Positions 10,045-19,475 of a stretch of 64,000 nt of DNA are shown here, one piece after another. The stretch is from Streptomyces sp. STR69 (GTDB taxonomy: Bacteria > Actinomycetota > Actinomycetes > Streptomycetales > Streptomycetaceae), in assembly GCF_024519455.1 (NCBI RefSeq), contig NZ_JALJRY010000012.1, positions 62,001 through 126,000 on the forward strand, in the 5' to 3' direction. The stretch's first letter is position 1. Each line of letters starts with the position of its first letter. The position numbers were made by a program, and so were the translations under genes. The notes under the pieces were generated by a model. The model did no database searches and was not told the DNA's origin. It worked only from the letters and a program-made list of their open reading frames with translations.

Positions 10045-11475
10045 GTGATCGCCCTCTCCCTCGCCGAGATCGCAGAAGTCGTCGGCGGGCAGACGCACGA
10101 CATACCGGATCCGTCCGTCCAGGTCACCGGCCCGGTGGTCCGCGACTCCCGGGAAGTGGAACCCGGCAGCCTCTTCGTCGCCTTCGTCGGCGAGCACGTC
10201 GACGGCCACGACTTCGCGAACGCGGTCGTCGAGGCGGGCGCGGTGGCCCTCCTGGCGTCCCGCCCGGTCGGCGTGCCCGCGATCGTCGTGGACGACGTCC
10301 AGAGCGCCCTGGGCGCCCTCGCCCGGCATGTCGTACGACGGCTCGGCGCGACCCTCGTGGCCCTCACCGGCTCGGCGGGCAAGACCAGCACCAAGGACCT
10401 CATCGCCCAGGTGCTCGCGCGCAAGGCGCCCACAGTGTTCACGCCGGGATCGTTGAACAATGAGATCGGGCTGCCGCTGACCGCGCTGAGCGCCACCGAC
10501 GAGACGAGGTTCCTCGTCCTGGAGATGGGCGCCCGCGGAATCGGTCACATCCGCTACCTCACGGATCTGACGCCCCCGCAGATCGGCCTCGTCCTCAACG
10601 TCGGCACAGCCCACATCGGGGAGTTCGGCGGCCGGGAGCAGATCGCGCAGGCAAAGGGTGAACTCGTAGAAGCGCTCCCTTCAGTTGAAGAGGGCGGTGT
10701 CGCGGTCCTCAACGCCGACGATCCGCTCGTACGGGCCATGGCATCCCGTACGAAGGCGAAGGTGATCCTTTTCGGAGAGTCCGGCGAAGCGGACGTACGG
10801 GCCGAGAACGTCAGACTCACGGACAGCGGACAGCCCGCCTTCAGCCTTCACACACCCTCCGGGTGCAGCGAAGTGACCATGCGCCTGTACGGTGAGCACC
10901 ACGTGTCGAACGCGCTCGCCGCGGCCGCCGTCGCCCATGAGCTGGGCATGTCCGCAGACGAGATCGCCACCGCGCTCTCCGAGGCGGGCTCCCTCTCCCG
11001 CTGGCGGATGGAGGTCACCGAGCGTTCGGACGGCGTGACCATCGTCAACGACGCCTACAACGCGAACCCCGAGTCCATGCGAGCCGCCTTGCGCGCGCTC
11101 GCTGCAATGGGCAAAGCCTCACAGGCAAAGGGGGGCCGGACCTGGGCGGTGCTCGGCAAGATGGCCGAGCTCGGGGACGAGGCGCTCGCCGAGCACGACG
11201 CGGTCGGACGGCTGGCCGTCCGGCTCAATGTCGGCAAGCTCGTCGCGGTCGGGGGCAGGGAAGCGTCCTGGCTGCAACTGGGCGCATATAACGAGGGTTC
11301 GTGGGGTGAGGAGTCGGTGCACGTGTCCGACGCACAGGCGGCGGTCGACCTGTTGCGCAGCGAGTTGCGCCCGGGAGACGTCGTTCTCGTGAAGGCGTCC
11401 CGTTCGGTCGGTCTGGAGAGCGTGGCGCAGGCGCTCGTCGAGGCCGGTACCGAGGGTGAGGTTGCCGTCCGATGA
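10045..11475 (+). CDS. murF: UDP-MurNAc-tripeptide:D-Ala-D-Ala ligase MurF
   Basis: 476 aa from GTG 10045, four bases after murE. Adds the D-Ala-D-Ala dipeptide to complete the UDP-MurNAc-pentapeptide. The ATP loop ALTGSAGKTSTKDLIAQVL is near residue 109; FTPGSLNNEIGLPLT, LEMGARGIGHI and VNDAYNANPESM are typical MurF blocks. The last codons overlap the mraY start, suggesting translational coupling. Confidence 0.95.
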   Translation: MIALSLAEIAEVVGGQTHDIPDPSVQVTGPVVRDSREVEPGSLFVAFVGEHVDGHDFANAVVEAGAVALLASRPVGVPAIVVDDVQSALGALARHVVRRLGATLVALTGSAGKTSTKDLIAQVLARKAPTVFTPGSLNNEIGLPLTALSATDETRFLVLEMGARGIGHIRYLTDLTPPQIGLVLNVGTAHIGEFGGREQIAQAKGELVEALPSVEEGGVAVLNADDPLVRAMASRTKAKVILFGESGEADVRAENVRLTDSGQPAFSLHTPSGCSEVTMRLYGEHHVSNALAAAAVAHELGMSADEIATALSEAGSLSRWRMEVTERSDGVTIVNDAYNANPESMRAALRALAAMGKASQAKGGRTWAVLGKMAELGDEALAEHDAVGRLAVRLNVGKLVAVGGREASWLQLGAYNEGSWGEESVHVSDAQAAVDLLRSELRPGDVVLVKASRSVGLESVAQALVEAGTEGEVAVR

Positions 11476-12545
11476 TGAAGCAGATCCTGTTCTCAGGAGT
11501 CATCGGCCTGTTCCTGACCCTGGTGGGCACCCCGCTGCTGATCAAGCTGCTGGCCCGCAAGGGCTACGGCCAGTACATCCGTGACGACGGCCCGCGTGAG
11601 CACGCCAGCAAGCGCGGTACGCCGACGATGGGCGGTATCGCCTTCATCTTCGCGACGGTCGCCGCGTACTTCCTGTCCAAGGTCATCACCGGCTACACGC
11701 CGACCTATTCGGGTCTGCTTGTGCTCGGTCTGATGGTCGGCATGGGCCTGGTCGGCTTCCTCGACGACTACATCAAGATCGTCAAGCGCCGTTCGCTGGG
11801 CCTGCGGGCCAAGGCGAAGATGGCCGGCCAGCTGATCGTCGGCATCAGCTTCGCGGTGCTCGCCCTGCAGTTCCAGGACGCCCGCGGCAACACCCCGGCC
11901 TCCACGAAGCTGTCGTTCATCACGGACTTCGGCTGGAAGATCGGCCCGATCCTGTTCGTGATCTGGGCGCTGTTCATGATCCTCGCGATGTCGAACGGCG
12001 TGAACCTGACGGACGGTCTGGACGGCCTGGCCACCGGCGCCTCGGTCCTGGTCTTCGGTGCCTACACCTTCATCGGTGTCTGGCAGTTCCAGGAGTCCTG
12101 CGCCAACGCGACGACCCTGACCAACCCGAACGCCTGCTACGAAGTGCGCGATCCGCTCGACCTCGCGGTCATCGCCTCCGCGCTGATGGGGGCCTGCCTG
12201 GGCTTCCTGTGGTGGAACACCTCGCCGGCCAAGATCTTCATGGGGGACACCGGTTCGCTGGCCCTCGGCGGTGTCCTCACCGGTCTGGCGATCCTCTCCC
12301 GCACCGAGCTGCTGGTCGCCATCATGGGTGGCCTCTTCGTCCTCATCACCATGTCGGTGGTCATCCAGGTCGGCTCCTTCAAGCTCACCGGCAAGCGGGT
12401 CTTCCGAATGGCCCCGCTCCAGCACCACTTCGAACTCAAGGGCTGGTCCGAAGTGCTCGTGGTGGTCCGCTTCTGGATCATCCAGGGCATCTGCGTGATC
12501 GTCGGCCTGGGCCTCTTCTACGCGGGATGGGCAGCGGAAAAGTGA
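11472..12545 (+). CDS. mraY: phospho-MurNAc-pentapeptide translocase MraY
   Basis: 357 aa, start ATG 11472 overlapping the murF stop (ATG 11475 also possible). Polytopic membrane enzyme that transfers phospho-MurNAc-pentapeptide to undecaprenyl phosphate, making lipid I. Around ten hydrophobic segments. Diagnostic motifs: GFLDDYIKI, NGVNLTDGLDGLATG, MGDTGSLALGG and PLQHHFELKGWSE. Its stop overlaps the murD start (GTGA). Confidence 0.96.
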   Translation: MMKQILFSGVIGLFLTLVGTPLLIKLLARKGYGQYIRDDGPREHASKRGTPTMGGIAFIFATVAAYFLSKVITGYTPTYSGLLVLGLMVGMGLVGFLDDYIKIVKRRSLGLRAKAKMAGQLIVGISFAVLALQFQDARGNTPASTKLSFITDFGWKIGPILFVIWALFMILAMSNGVNLTDGLDGLATGASVLVFGAYTFIGVWQFQESCANATTLTNPNACYEVRDPLDLAVIASALMGACLGFLWWNTSPAKIFMGDTGSLALGGVLTGLAILSRTELLVAIMGGLFVLITMSVVIQVGSFKLTGKRVFRMAPLQHHFELKGWSEVLVVVRFWIIQGICVIVGLGLFYAGWAAEK

Positions 12546-13969
12546 CCGATGGGCAGGGGCTCTCCTGGGAGGGCAAGCACGTCACCGTCGCCGGACTCGG
12601 CGTCTCCGGGATCCCGGCGGCCAAGGTCCTGCACGGCCTAGGCGCGCTCGTCACGGTCGTCAACGACGGCGACGACGAGCGCTCCCGGGCCCAGGCCGCG
12701 GAGTTGGAGGCGCTCGGCATCACCGTGCGCCTCGGCGACGGAGCGACCCTGCCCGACGGCACCGAACTGATCGTCACCGCCCCTGGCTGGCAGCCCGACA
12801 AGCCGCTGTTCACGGCGGCCCGTGAGGCGGGCGTCGAGGTGTGGGGCGACGTGGAGCTGGCATGGCGCCTGCGCGGCCGGGACGGTAAAAAACCAGCCCC
12901 CTGGCTGGCCGTCACCGGCACCAACGGCAAGACCACCACCGTCCAGATGCTCGCCTCGATCCTGAAGGCGGGCGGCCTGCGCACGGCCGCCGTCGGCAAC
13001 ATCGGCGTCTCGGTCCTCGACGCCGTACTCGGGGACGAGCAGTACGACGTCCTCGCCGTCGAACTGTCGAGCTATCAGCTCCACTGGGCGCCCTCGCTGC
13101 GCGCCCACTCCGCCGCCGTCCTGAACCTGGCGCCCGATCACCTCGACTGGCACGGCTCCATGGAGGCGTACGCCGCCGACAAGGGCCGTATCTACGAAGG
13201 CAATCGGGTCGCCTGCGTCTACAACCTCGCCGACAAGGCCACCGAGGACCTGGTCCGCGAGGCCGATGTCGAGGAGGGGTGCCGGGCCGTCGGGTTCACG
13301 CTGGGCAGCCCCGGGCCCTCCCAACTCGGCGTCGTGGACGGCATCCTGGTCGACCGAGCCTTCGTCGAGGACCGCCAGCGCAACGCGCAGGAACTCGCCG
13401 AGGTCGCGGACGTCAATCCGCCCGCCCCGCACAACATCGCCAACGCTCTTGCCGCCGCTGCCCTCGCGCGCGCCTTCGGGGTGCCCGCCAAGGCCGTACG
13501 GGACGGGCTGCGGGCCTTCACGCCCGACGCGCACCGCATCGCGCACGTGGCCGATGTGGACGGTGTCGCGTACATCGACGACTCCAAGGCCACCAACACC
13601 CATGCGGCGGAAGCCTCGTTGGCGGCCTACGAGTCGATCGTGTGGATCGCGGGCGGACTTGCGAAGGGTGCCACCTTCGACGAACTCGTCGCCAAGTCGG
13701 CAAAGCGACTTCGGGGCGTGGTGCTGATCGGCGCCGATCGTGCGCTCATCCGGGAAGCCCTCGCGCGACACGCCCCGGAAGTACCCGTCGTCGACCTCGC
13801 CCGGACCGACACTGGGGCGATGCTCGCGGCTGTCCAGGAGGCACAGCGGCTCGCCGCCGCCGGCGACACGGTGCTGCTCGCCCCGGCCTGCGCCTCCATG
13901 GACATGTTCGCCAACTACAACAAGCGCGGTGACGCGTTCGCCCAGGCGGTTCGCGAACTCGGCGTCTGA
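12542..13969 (+). CDS. murD: UDP-MurNAc-L-Ala:D-Glu ligase MurD
   Basis: 475 aa from GTG 12542 (GTGA overlap with mraY); an ATG five codons earlier at 12527 is the alternative. Adds D-glutamate to UDP-MurNAc-L-Ala. N-terminal Rossmann-like GLGVSGIPAAKVL, central ATP loop AVTGTNGKTTTVQML, then LSSYQLHWAPS, LNLAPDHLDWHGSMEAY and the C-terminal AHRIAHVADVDGVAYIDDSKATN. Followed after 21 bases by ftsW. Confidence 0.95.
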   Translation: MTDGQGLSWEGKHVTVAGLGVSGIPAAKVLHGLGALVTVVNDGDDERSRAQAAELEALGITVRLGDGATLPDGTELIVTAPGWQPDKPLFTAAREAGVEVWGDVELAWRLRGRDGKKPAPWLAVTGTNGKTTTVQMLASILKAGGLRTAAVGNIGVSVLDAVLGDEQYDVLAVELSSYQLHWAPSLRAHSAAVLNLAPDHLDWHGSMEAYAADKGRIYEGNRVACVYNLADKATEDLVREADVEEGCRAVGFTLGSPGPSQLGVVDGILVDRAFVEDRQRNAQELAEVADVNPPAPHNIANALAAAALARAFGVPAKAVRDGLRAFTPDAHRIAHVADVDGVAYIDDSKATNTHAAEASLAAYESIVWIAGGLAKGATFDELVAKSAKRLRGVVLIGADRALIREALARHAPEVPVVDLARTDTGAMLAAVQEAQRLAAAGDTVLLAPACASMDMFANYNKRGDAFAQAVRELGV

Positions 13970-13990
13970 CCGACGTGAGCGGAGGCGCTG

Positions 13991-15358
13991 ATGCCCAGTA
14001 GCCGTACCGGCCGGCCGCCCGTGCAGCAACGGACCCCCAGACGTCCCGCCGCCGCACGGACCGTACGCGACAACCCCGTACGACGGCTGTACGCCAACGC
14101 CCGCCGGGCCTGGGACCGGCCGCTGACCGCCTACTACCTGATCGCCGGCGGCAGCGTGCTGATCACCGTGCTGGGTCTGGTGATGGTCTACTCGGCCTCC
14201 CAGATCACGGCGCTCCAACTGTCGCTGCCCGGCTCGTATTTCTTCCGCAAACAGTTTCTCGCCGCCTGTATCGGCGGGGTGATGGCGCTCGCCGCCTCGC
14301 GGATGCCGGTCAAACTGCACCGGGCGCTGGCCTATCCGATCCTCGCGGGCGCCGTCTTCATGATGGCGCTGGTGCAGCTGCCGGGGATAGGGATGTCGGT
14401 CAACGGCAACCGGAACTGGATCTCCCTCGGCGGCTCCTTCCAGATCCAGCCAAGTGAGTTCGGCAAGCTCGCCCTCGTCCTGTGGGGCGCCGATCTGCTC
14501 GCCCGCAAGCAGGACAAGGCGATGCTGTCCCAGTGGAAGCACATGCTGGTGCCGCTGGTGCCGGTCGCGTTCATGCTGCTCGGACTGATCATGCTCGGCG
14601 GCGACATGGGTACGGCGATCATCCTCACCGCGATCCTGTTCGGCCTGCTCTGGCTGGCCGGTGCGCCGACCCGGCTCTTCGCCGGAGTGCTGTCGATCGC
14701 GGCCGTGATCGGTGTGATCCTCATCAAGACCAGCCCCAACCGGATGGCCCGGCTCGCCTGCATCGGCGCCACCGAGCCCAAGACCGGGGTCGCCGACTGC
14801 TGGCAGGCCGTGCACGGGATCTACGCGCTCGCATCCGGCGGGATCTTCGGCTCCGGGCTCGGTGCGAGTGTGGAGAAATGGGGTCAACTCCCCGAGGCCC
14901 ACACCGACTTCATCTTCGCCGTCACCGGGGAGGAACTGGGCCTGGCAGGGACGCTGTCGGTCCTCGCCCTCTTCGCGGCTCTAGGCTATGCGGGTATCCG
15001 CGTGGCCGGACGCACGGAGGACCCCTTCGTGAGGTATGCCGCGGGAGGCGTGACCACCTGGATCACCGCTCAGGCGGTGATCAACATCGGTGCGGTGCTC
15101 GGCCTGCTGCCGATCGCCGGCGTCCCGCTCCCGCTGTTCTCCTACGGGGGTTCCGCCCTGCTGCCGACCATGTTCGCCATCGGGTTGCTGATCGCCTTCG
15201 CGCGCGACGACCCCGCTGCGCGGGCGGCGCTTGCGATGCGGCAACCCCGCTTTGGTAGAAAACGGGGGGCCAGGGGACCCGGTTCCGGCCGGAGTCCCCG
15301 CAGATGGAACACGATGCGACGGCGTGCCTCGGCGGCGCGTTCGTCCGGAGAGCGGTGA
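13991..15358 (+). CDS. ftsW: septal glycosyltransferase FtsW (SEDS family)
   Basis: 455 aa from ATG 13991 with GGAGGC four bases upstream. SEDS polymerase that builds septal glycan strands from lipid II with FtsI. A basic N-terminal tail of ~45 residues precedes ten hydrophobic helices. Family motifs: GNRNWISLGGSFQIQPSEFGKLA, HTDFIFAVTGEELGL and PLPLFSYGGSALLPTMFAIGLL. The C-terminal ~40 residues are strongly basic (FGRKRGARGPGSGRSPRR). RodA would share the motifs, but the position in the division cluster favours FtsW. Confidence 0.93.
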   Translation: MPSSRTGRPPVQQRTPRRPAAARTVRDNPVRRLYANARRAWDRPLTAYYLIAGGSVLITVLGLVMVYSASQITALQLSLPGSYFFRKQFLAACIGGVMALAASRMPVKLHRALAYPILAGAVFMMALVQLPGIGMSVNGNRNWISLGGSFQIQPSEFGKLALVLWGADLLARKQDKAMLSQWKHMLVPLVPVAFMLLGLIMLGGDMGTAIILTAILFGLLWLAGAPTRLFAGVLSIAAVIGVILIKTSPNRMARLACIGATEPKTGVADCWQAVHGIYALASGGIFGSGLGASVEKWGQLPEAHTDFIFAVTGEELGLAGTLSVLALFAALGYAGIRVAGRTEDPFVRYAAGGVTTWITAQAVINIGAVLGLLPIAGVPLPLFSYGGSALLPTMFAIGLLIAFARDDPAARAALAMRQPRFGRKRGARGPGSGRSPRRWNTMRRRASAARSSGER

Positions 15359-15364
15359 ATTTCG

Positions 15365-16456
15365 GTGCATGTCGTACTCGCCGGTGGGGGGACCGCCGGC
15401 CACATCGAGCCCGCGCTCGCCCTCGCGGACGCCCTGCGCAGGCAGGACCCCACTGTGGGGATCACGGCCCTGGGCACGGAACGCGGCCTTGAGACCCGCC
15501 TCGTACCCGAGCGGGGCTACGAACTCGCGCTGATCCCCGCCGTACCGCTGCCCCGCAAGCCCACCCCGGAACTGATCACCGTGCCGGGCCGGCTGCGCGG
15601 CACGATCAAGGCCGCCGAGCAGATCCTGGAGCGCACCAAGGCGGACGCGGTCGTCGGCTTCGGCGGCTATGTGGCACTGCCCGGCTATCTCGCCGCCAAA
15701 CGCCTCGGCGTGCCGATCGTGATCCACGAGGCCAACGCCAGGCCCGGGTTGGCCAACAAGATCGGCTCGCGCTACGCGGCCCAGGTCGCCGTCTCCACCC
15801 CGGACAGCAAGCTGCGGGGCGCCCGTTACATCGGCATCCCGCTGCGCCGCTCCATCGCCCTCCTGGACCGCGCGGCCGTACGGCCCCAGGCCCGGGCCGC
15901 GTTCGGGCTCGACCCGAACCTGCCGACGCTGCTGGTCTCCGGCGGCTCGCAGGGCGCCCGGCACCTCAACGAGGTGGTCGAGCGGGTCGCGCCGTACCTC
16001 CAGCAGGCCGGAATCCAGATCCTGCACGCGGTCGGCCCGAAGAACGAACTGCCGCAGGTGCACCAGATGCCGGGGATGCCCCCCTATATCCCGGTACCGT
16101 ACGTGGACCGGATGGACCTCGCGTACGCCGCGGCCGACATGATGCTCTGCCGCGCGGGCGCGATGACCGTCGCCGAACTCTCCGCCGTCGGACTCCCGGC
16201 CGCCTACGTCCCGCTGCCCATCGGCAACGGCGAACAGCGGCTGAACGCCCAGCCGGTGGTCAAGGCCGGCGGCGGACTCCTGGTCGACGACGCGGAACTG
16301 ACGCCCGAGTGGGTCCAGGGCAACGTCCTGCCCGTGCTCGCCGACCCGCACCGGCTGTACGAGATGTCGCGCGCGGCAAGCGAGTTCGGCCGCCGGGACG
16401 CCGACGACCTGCTCGTCGGCATGGTGTACGAGGCGATCGCCTCGCGGCACCGTTAG
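15365..16456 (+). CDS. murG: lipid II synthase MurG (UDP-GlcNAc transferase)
   Basis: 363 aa from GTG 15365, six bases after ftsW. Adds GlcNAc to lipid I on the inner membrane face. GT-B fold: N-terminal GGGTAGHIEPALALAD, VGFGGYVALPGYLAA, VIHEANARPGLANK; C-terminal SGGSQGARHLNEVV and the donor site CRAGAMTVAELSAVGLPA with PLPIGNGEQRLNAQPV. In many bacteria murC follows; here the next gene is ftsQ. Confidence 0.96.
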   Translation: MHVVLAGGGTAGHIEPALALADALRRQDPTVGITALGTERGLETRLVPERGYELALIPAVPLPRKPTPELITVPGRLRGTIKAAEQILERTKADAVVGFGGYVALPGYLAAKRLGVPIVIHEANARPGLANKIGSRYAAQVAVSTPDSKLRGARYIGIPLRRSIALLDRAAVRPQARAAFGLDPNLPTLLVSGGSQGARHLNEVVERVAPYLQQAGIQILHAVGPKNELPQVHQMPGMPPYIPVPYVDRMDLAYAAADMMLCRAGAMTVAELSAVGLPAAYVPLPIGNGEQRLNAQPVVKAGGGLLVDDAELTPEWVQGNVLPVLADPHRLYEMSRAASEFGRRDADDLLVGMVYEAIASRHR

Positions 16457-16481
16457 TCATATGTGAGAGAGGCAGGGGAGC

Positions 16482-17276
16482 GTGGCCGGACCGAGCACCG
16501 CCGAACGCGGTGAACGCCAACAGGAGTCGTCCGGCCCGCCCCTTGTCCGGCGCCTGGGGCCGCGACGCCTTCGTCTGATTGTCGTACTCGCCCTCGCCGC
16601 AGTCCTGTTGGGCACCGCCGCGGTCTGGCTGCTCTACGGTTCGCAGTGGCTGCGGGTGGAGAAGGTCTCGGTCTCCGGGACCAAGGTTCTGACGCCGGAG
16701 CAGGTGCGCGAAGCCGCCGGTGTACCGGTCGGCGGACCGCTCATTTCCGTCGACACCGATGCGATCGAAGCCCGACTCCGCAGGAAATTGCCCCGAATTG
16801 ACACCGTTGACGTGGTCCGTTCCTGGCCTCATGGAATCGGGCTGAAAGTGACCGAACGCAGCCCGGTTCTGGTGGTGAAAAAGGGCGGAAACTTTGTCGA
16901 AGTGGACGACGAGGGCGTGCGATTCGCCACCGTTTCCACGCCACCGAAGTCCATCCCCACCCTCGAATTGACGCTCTCTCCCACGGCTTCCTCCGCCGCC
17001 GGCCTGCGCCGCTTCGGCGAGGACCGACTCGTCCGCGAGGCGGTGCGCGTCGCAGGCGACATTCCGGCCGCCGTCGCGCGCGACACCCAAGTCGTCAAGG
17101 TCCGTTCCTACGACGACATCTCACTGGAGTTGAGCGGCGGCCGGACCGTCTCCTGGGGAAGTGGCGACAAGGGCGCGGCGAAGGCGCGTACGCTCACCGC
17201 TCTCATGAAAGCAGCTTCCGGAGCCCGGCACTTCGACGTAAGTGTTCCCACCGCCCCTGCGTCAGCCGGGAGTTGA
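16482..17276 (+). CDS. ftsQ: cell division protein FtsQ
   Basis: 264 aa from GTG 16482 with AGGGGAG upstream. Cytoplasmic basic tail, one transmembrane helix (LIVVLALAAVLLGTAAVWLLYG, ~32-53), then a POTRA domain (LRVEKVSVSGTKVLTPEQVREAAGV) and the FtsQ beta domain. It connects to FtsL and DivIC at the septum. Codon usage near 16730-16960 shows more A/T in third positions than the neighbours, but the frame is intact. Confidence 0.9.
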   Translation: MAGPSTAERGERQQESSGPPLVRRLGPRRLRLIVVLALAAVLLGTAAVWLLYGSQWLRVEKVSVSGTKVLTPEQVREAAGVPVGGPLISVDTDAIEARLRRKLPRIDTVDVVRSWPHGIGLKVTERSPVLVVKKGGNFVEVDDEGVRFATVSTPPKSIPTLELTLSPTASSAAGLRRFGEDRLVREAVRVAGDIPAAVARDTQVVKVRSYDDISLELSGGRTVSWGSGDKGAAKARTLTALMKAASGARHFDVSVPTAPASAGS

Positions 17277-17366
17277 CGCACATTCGCGCAGGCCAGCACC
17301 CTGGTTGGGCAGCGCTACGGCTGATCACATAGGGTGAAAAGAAAAACGGGAGGTTCGGCGTGTTCG

Positions 17367-17396
17367 TTGAACGTGCGCCACTTGTCGACTTAGTGT
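17367..17396 (+). promoter_or_regulatory. probable ftsZ promoter
   Basis: TTGAAC (17367-17372) and TAGTGT (17391-17396) with an 18-base spacer. The gene-free stretch 17277-17553 before ftsZ is known in Streptomyces to carry several promoters, one of them up-regulated for sporulation septation; which one this is cannot be told from sequence alone. Confidence 0.5.
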
Positions 17397-17421
17397 CCTG
17401 TTCAGAAGACTTCAAGGAACG

Positions 17422-17457
17422 GACACACTGGTAACCCTAAACTTCAACGTTAGGGTT
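17422..17457 (+). promoter_or_regulatory. GACAC element and perfect dyad in the ftsZ leader
   Basis: GACAC at 17422-17426 matches the core recognised by the sporulation regulator WhiA, known to act on ftsZ. Seven bases on, AACCCTAA (17433-17440) and TTAGGGTT (17450-17457) form a perfect 8-bp inverted repeat with a 9-base centre. It could be an operator or an mRNA hairpin. It lies about 100-120 bases before the ftsZ start. Confidence 0.5.
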
Positions 17458-17553
17458 CGGGTCGGCGCTACGGACCGTCCCATTCGGCATCCGTCGTCGG
17501 GTCGCGGAACACCGCGATCGACGACACGTAACTCGAGGCGAGAGGCCTTCGAC

Positions 17554-18744
17554 GTGGCAGCACCGCAGAACTACCTCGCAGTCATCAAAGTCATCGGTGT
17601 CGGCGGCGGTGGTGTCAATGCCATCAACCGGATGATCGAGGTCGGTCTCAAGGGCGTCGAGTTCATCGCCATCAACACCGACGCGCAGGCGCTGTTGATG
17701 AGCGACGCCGACGTCAAACTCGACGTCGGCCGCGAACTCACCCGCGGACTCGGCGCCGGCGCCAACCCGGCCGTCGGCCGCAAGGCCGCCGAGGATCACC
17801 GCGAGGAGATCGAGGAGGTCCTCAAGGGGGCCGACATGGTCTTCGTGACGGCAGGCGAAGGCGGCGGCACCGGCACCGGCGGCGCCCCCGTCGTGGCCAA
17901 CATCGCGCGCTCCCTGGGCGCCCTCACGATCGGCGTGGTCACCCGACCCTTCACCTTCGAAGGACGGCGCCGGGCCAACCAGGCGGAGGACGGCATCGCC
18001 GAACTCCGCGAAGAGGTCGACACCCTCATCGTCATCCCGAACGACCGGCTGCTGTCCATCTCGGACCGCCAGGTCTCCGTCCTCGACGCCTTCAAGTCGG
18101 CGGACCAGGTCCTGCTCTCCGGCGTCCAGGGCATCACCGACCTCATCACCACGCCCGGCCTGATCAACCTCGACTTCGCCGACGTCAAGTCCGTGATGTC
18201 CGAGGCCGGTTCGGCCCTCATGGGCATCGGCTCGGCCCGCGGCGACGACCGCGCGGTGGCGGCGGCCGAGATGGCGATCTCCTCGCCGCTCCTCGAAGCC
18301 TCCATCGACGGCGCCCGCGGCGTCCTGCTGTCCATCTCCGGCGGCTCCGACCTCGGCCTGTTCGAGATCAACGAAGCGGCCCAACTGGTCAGCGAGGCCG
18401 CCCACCCCGAGGCCAACATCATCTTCGGCGCGGTCATCGACGACGCCCTGGGCGACGAGGTCCGGGTCACGGTCATCGCGGCCGGCTTCGACGGCGGCCA
18501 GCCGCCGACCCGCCGCGAGTCGACCATGGGCTCGTCCTCGGCCCGCCGCGACGAGCCGACCCCGGTACGGCAGGCCGAGAGCCGTCCGTCCTTCGGCTCG
18601 CTCGGCAGCGTCAAGCCGAAGGAGGAGCCGGAGCCCGCCCAGGAGCCGGTCGCCGACCTCCCGATCGCCCCGCCGGTCCCGCCGTCGCGGACCTACTCGG
18701 ACAGCGCCGCCGAGGAGCTGGACGTGCCGGACTTCCTGAAGTGA
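17554..18744 (+). CDS. ftsZ: cell division GTPase FtsZ
   Basis: 396 aa from GTG 17554. Tubulin-like GTPase forming the Z ring and, in aerial hyphae, Z ladders. The tubulin signature GGGTGTG is at residues 103-109; the T7 loop INLDFADVKSVM and the GTPase core are complete. A linker of ~70 Pro/Ser/Glu-rich residues leads to the conserved C-terminal peptide ELDVPDFLK, which binds SepF and other partners. Own regulatory region upstream. The stop overlaps the pgeF start (GTGA). Confidence 0.98.
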   Translation: MAAPQNYLAVIKVIGVGGGGVNAINRMIEVGLKGVEFIAINTDAQALLMSDADVKLDVGRELTRGLGAGANPAVGRKAAEDHREEIEEVLKGADMVFVTAGEGGGTGTGGAPVVANIARSLGALTIGVVTRPFTFEGRRRANQAEDGIAELREEVDTLIVIPNDRLLSISDRQVSVLDAFKSADQVLLSGVQGITDLITTPGLINLDFADVKSVMSEAGSALMGIGSARGDDRAVAAAEMAISSPLLEASIDGARGVLLSISGGSDLGLFEINEAAQLVSEAAHPEANIIFGAVIDDALGDEVRVTVIAAGFDGGQPPTRRESTMGSSSARRDEPTPVRQAESRPSFGSLGSVKPKEEPEPAQEPVADLPIAPPVPPSRTYSDSAAEELDVPDFLK

Positions 18745-19469
18745 TAGGACAGCTCGACACCGTGAGCGGCGCGCATTTCGCCTTCACCGACAGGTGGGGC
18801 GGGGTGAGCGCCGTTCCGTACGAGGAGCTCAACCTCGGCGGCGCGGTCGGCGACGACCCCGACGCGGTACGTACCAATCGCGAACTGGCCGCCAAGTCAC
18901 TGGGGTTGGACCCGGCGCTGGTGGTCTGGATGAACCAGGTGCACGGTGCGGACGTGGCGGTCGTCGACGGGCCCTGGGGCGCCGCCGACATCCCCTCCGT
19001 GGACGCGCTCGTCACCGCCCGGCGCGGACTCGCCCTCGCGGTCCTGACCGCCGACTGCACCCCGGTCCTGCTTGCCGACCCGGTCGCCGGGATCGCGGGC
19101 GCGGCCCACGCCGGACGCCCGGGCATGGTGGCAGGGGTCGTACCCGCCGTCGTACGGGCCATGGTGGAACTCGGCGCCGATCCCGTCCGGATCGTCGCCC
19201 GCACAGGACCCGCCGTCTGCGGCCGGTGCTACGAAGTGCCCGCGGACATGCGCGCCGATGTCGCCGACGTGGAACCCGCGGCGTACGCCGAGACGAGTTG
19301 GGGCACTCCCGCGGTCGACGTGACCGCCGGAGCGCACGCGCAGCTCGACCGGCTCGGGGTGCGCGACCGGGAGCAGTCGCCGGTGTGCACCCGTGAATCG
19401 GGCGACCACTTCTCGTACCGCCGCGACCGCACGACCGGGCGGCTCGCGAGCTATGTGTGGCTGGACTGA
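18741..19469 (+). CDS. pgeF: YlmD/PgeF (YfiH family) polyphenol oxidase or purine nucleoside phosphorylase-like protein
   Basis: 242 aa from GTG 18741, overlapping ftsZ. Family members bind copper or zinc and have been credited with laccase-like activity, purine nucleoside cleavage and peptidoglycan editing. Seen: QVHGADVAVVD, LTADCTPVLLAD (metal Cys) and GPAVCGRCYEV. The usual HAGWRG block reads HAGRPG here: the His is kept and the Trp-Arg replaced. Product identity is family-level only. Confidence 0.85.
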   Translation: MIGQLDTVSGAHFAFTDRWGGVSAVPYEELNLGGAVGDDPDAVRTNRELAAKSLGLDPALVVWMNQVHGADVAVVDGPWGAADIPSVDALVTARRGLALAVLTADCTPVLLADPVAGIAGAAHAGRPGMVAGVVPAVVRAMVELGADPVRIVARTGPAVCGRCYEVPADMRADVADVEPAAYAETSWGTPAVDVTAGAHAQLDRLGVRDREQSPVCTRESGDHFSYRRDRTTGRLASYVWLD

Positions 19470-19475
19470 TGGTGC

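Noticed and set aside
8262..10496. 744-codon minus-strand frame opposite murE/murF
   Set aside because: Antisense shadow of two genes with intact ligase motifs.
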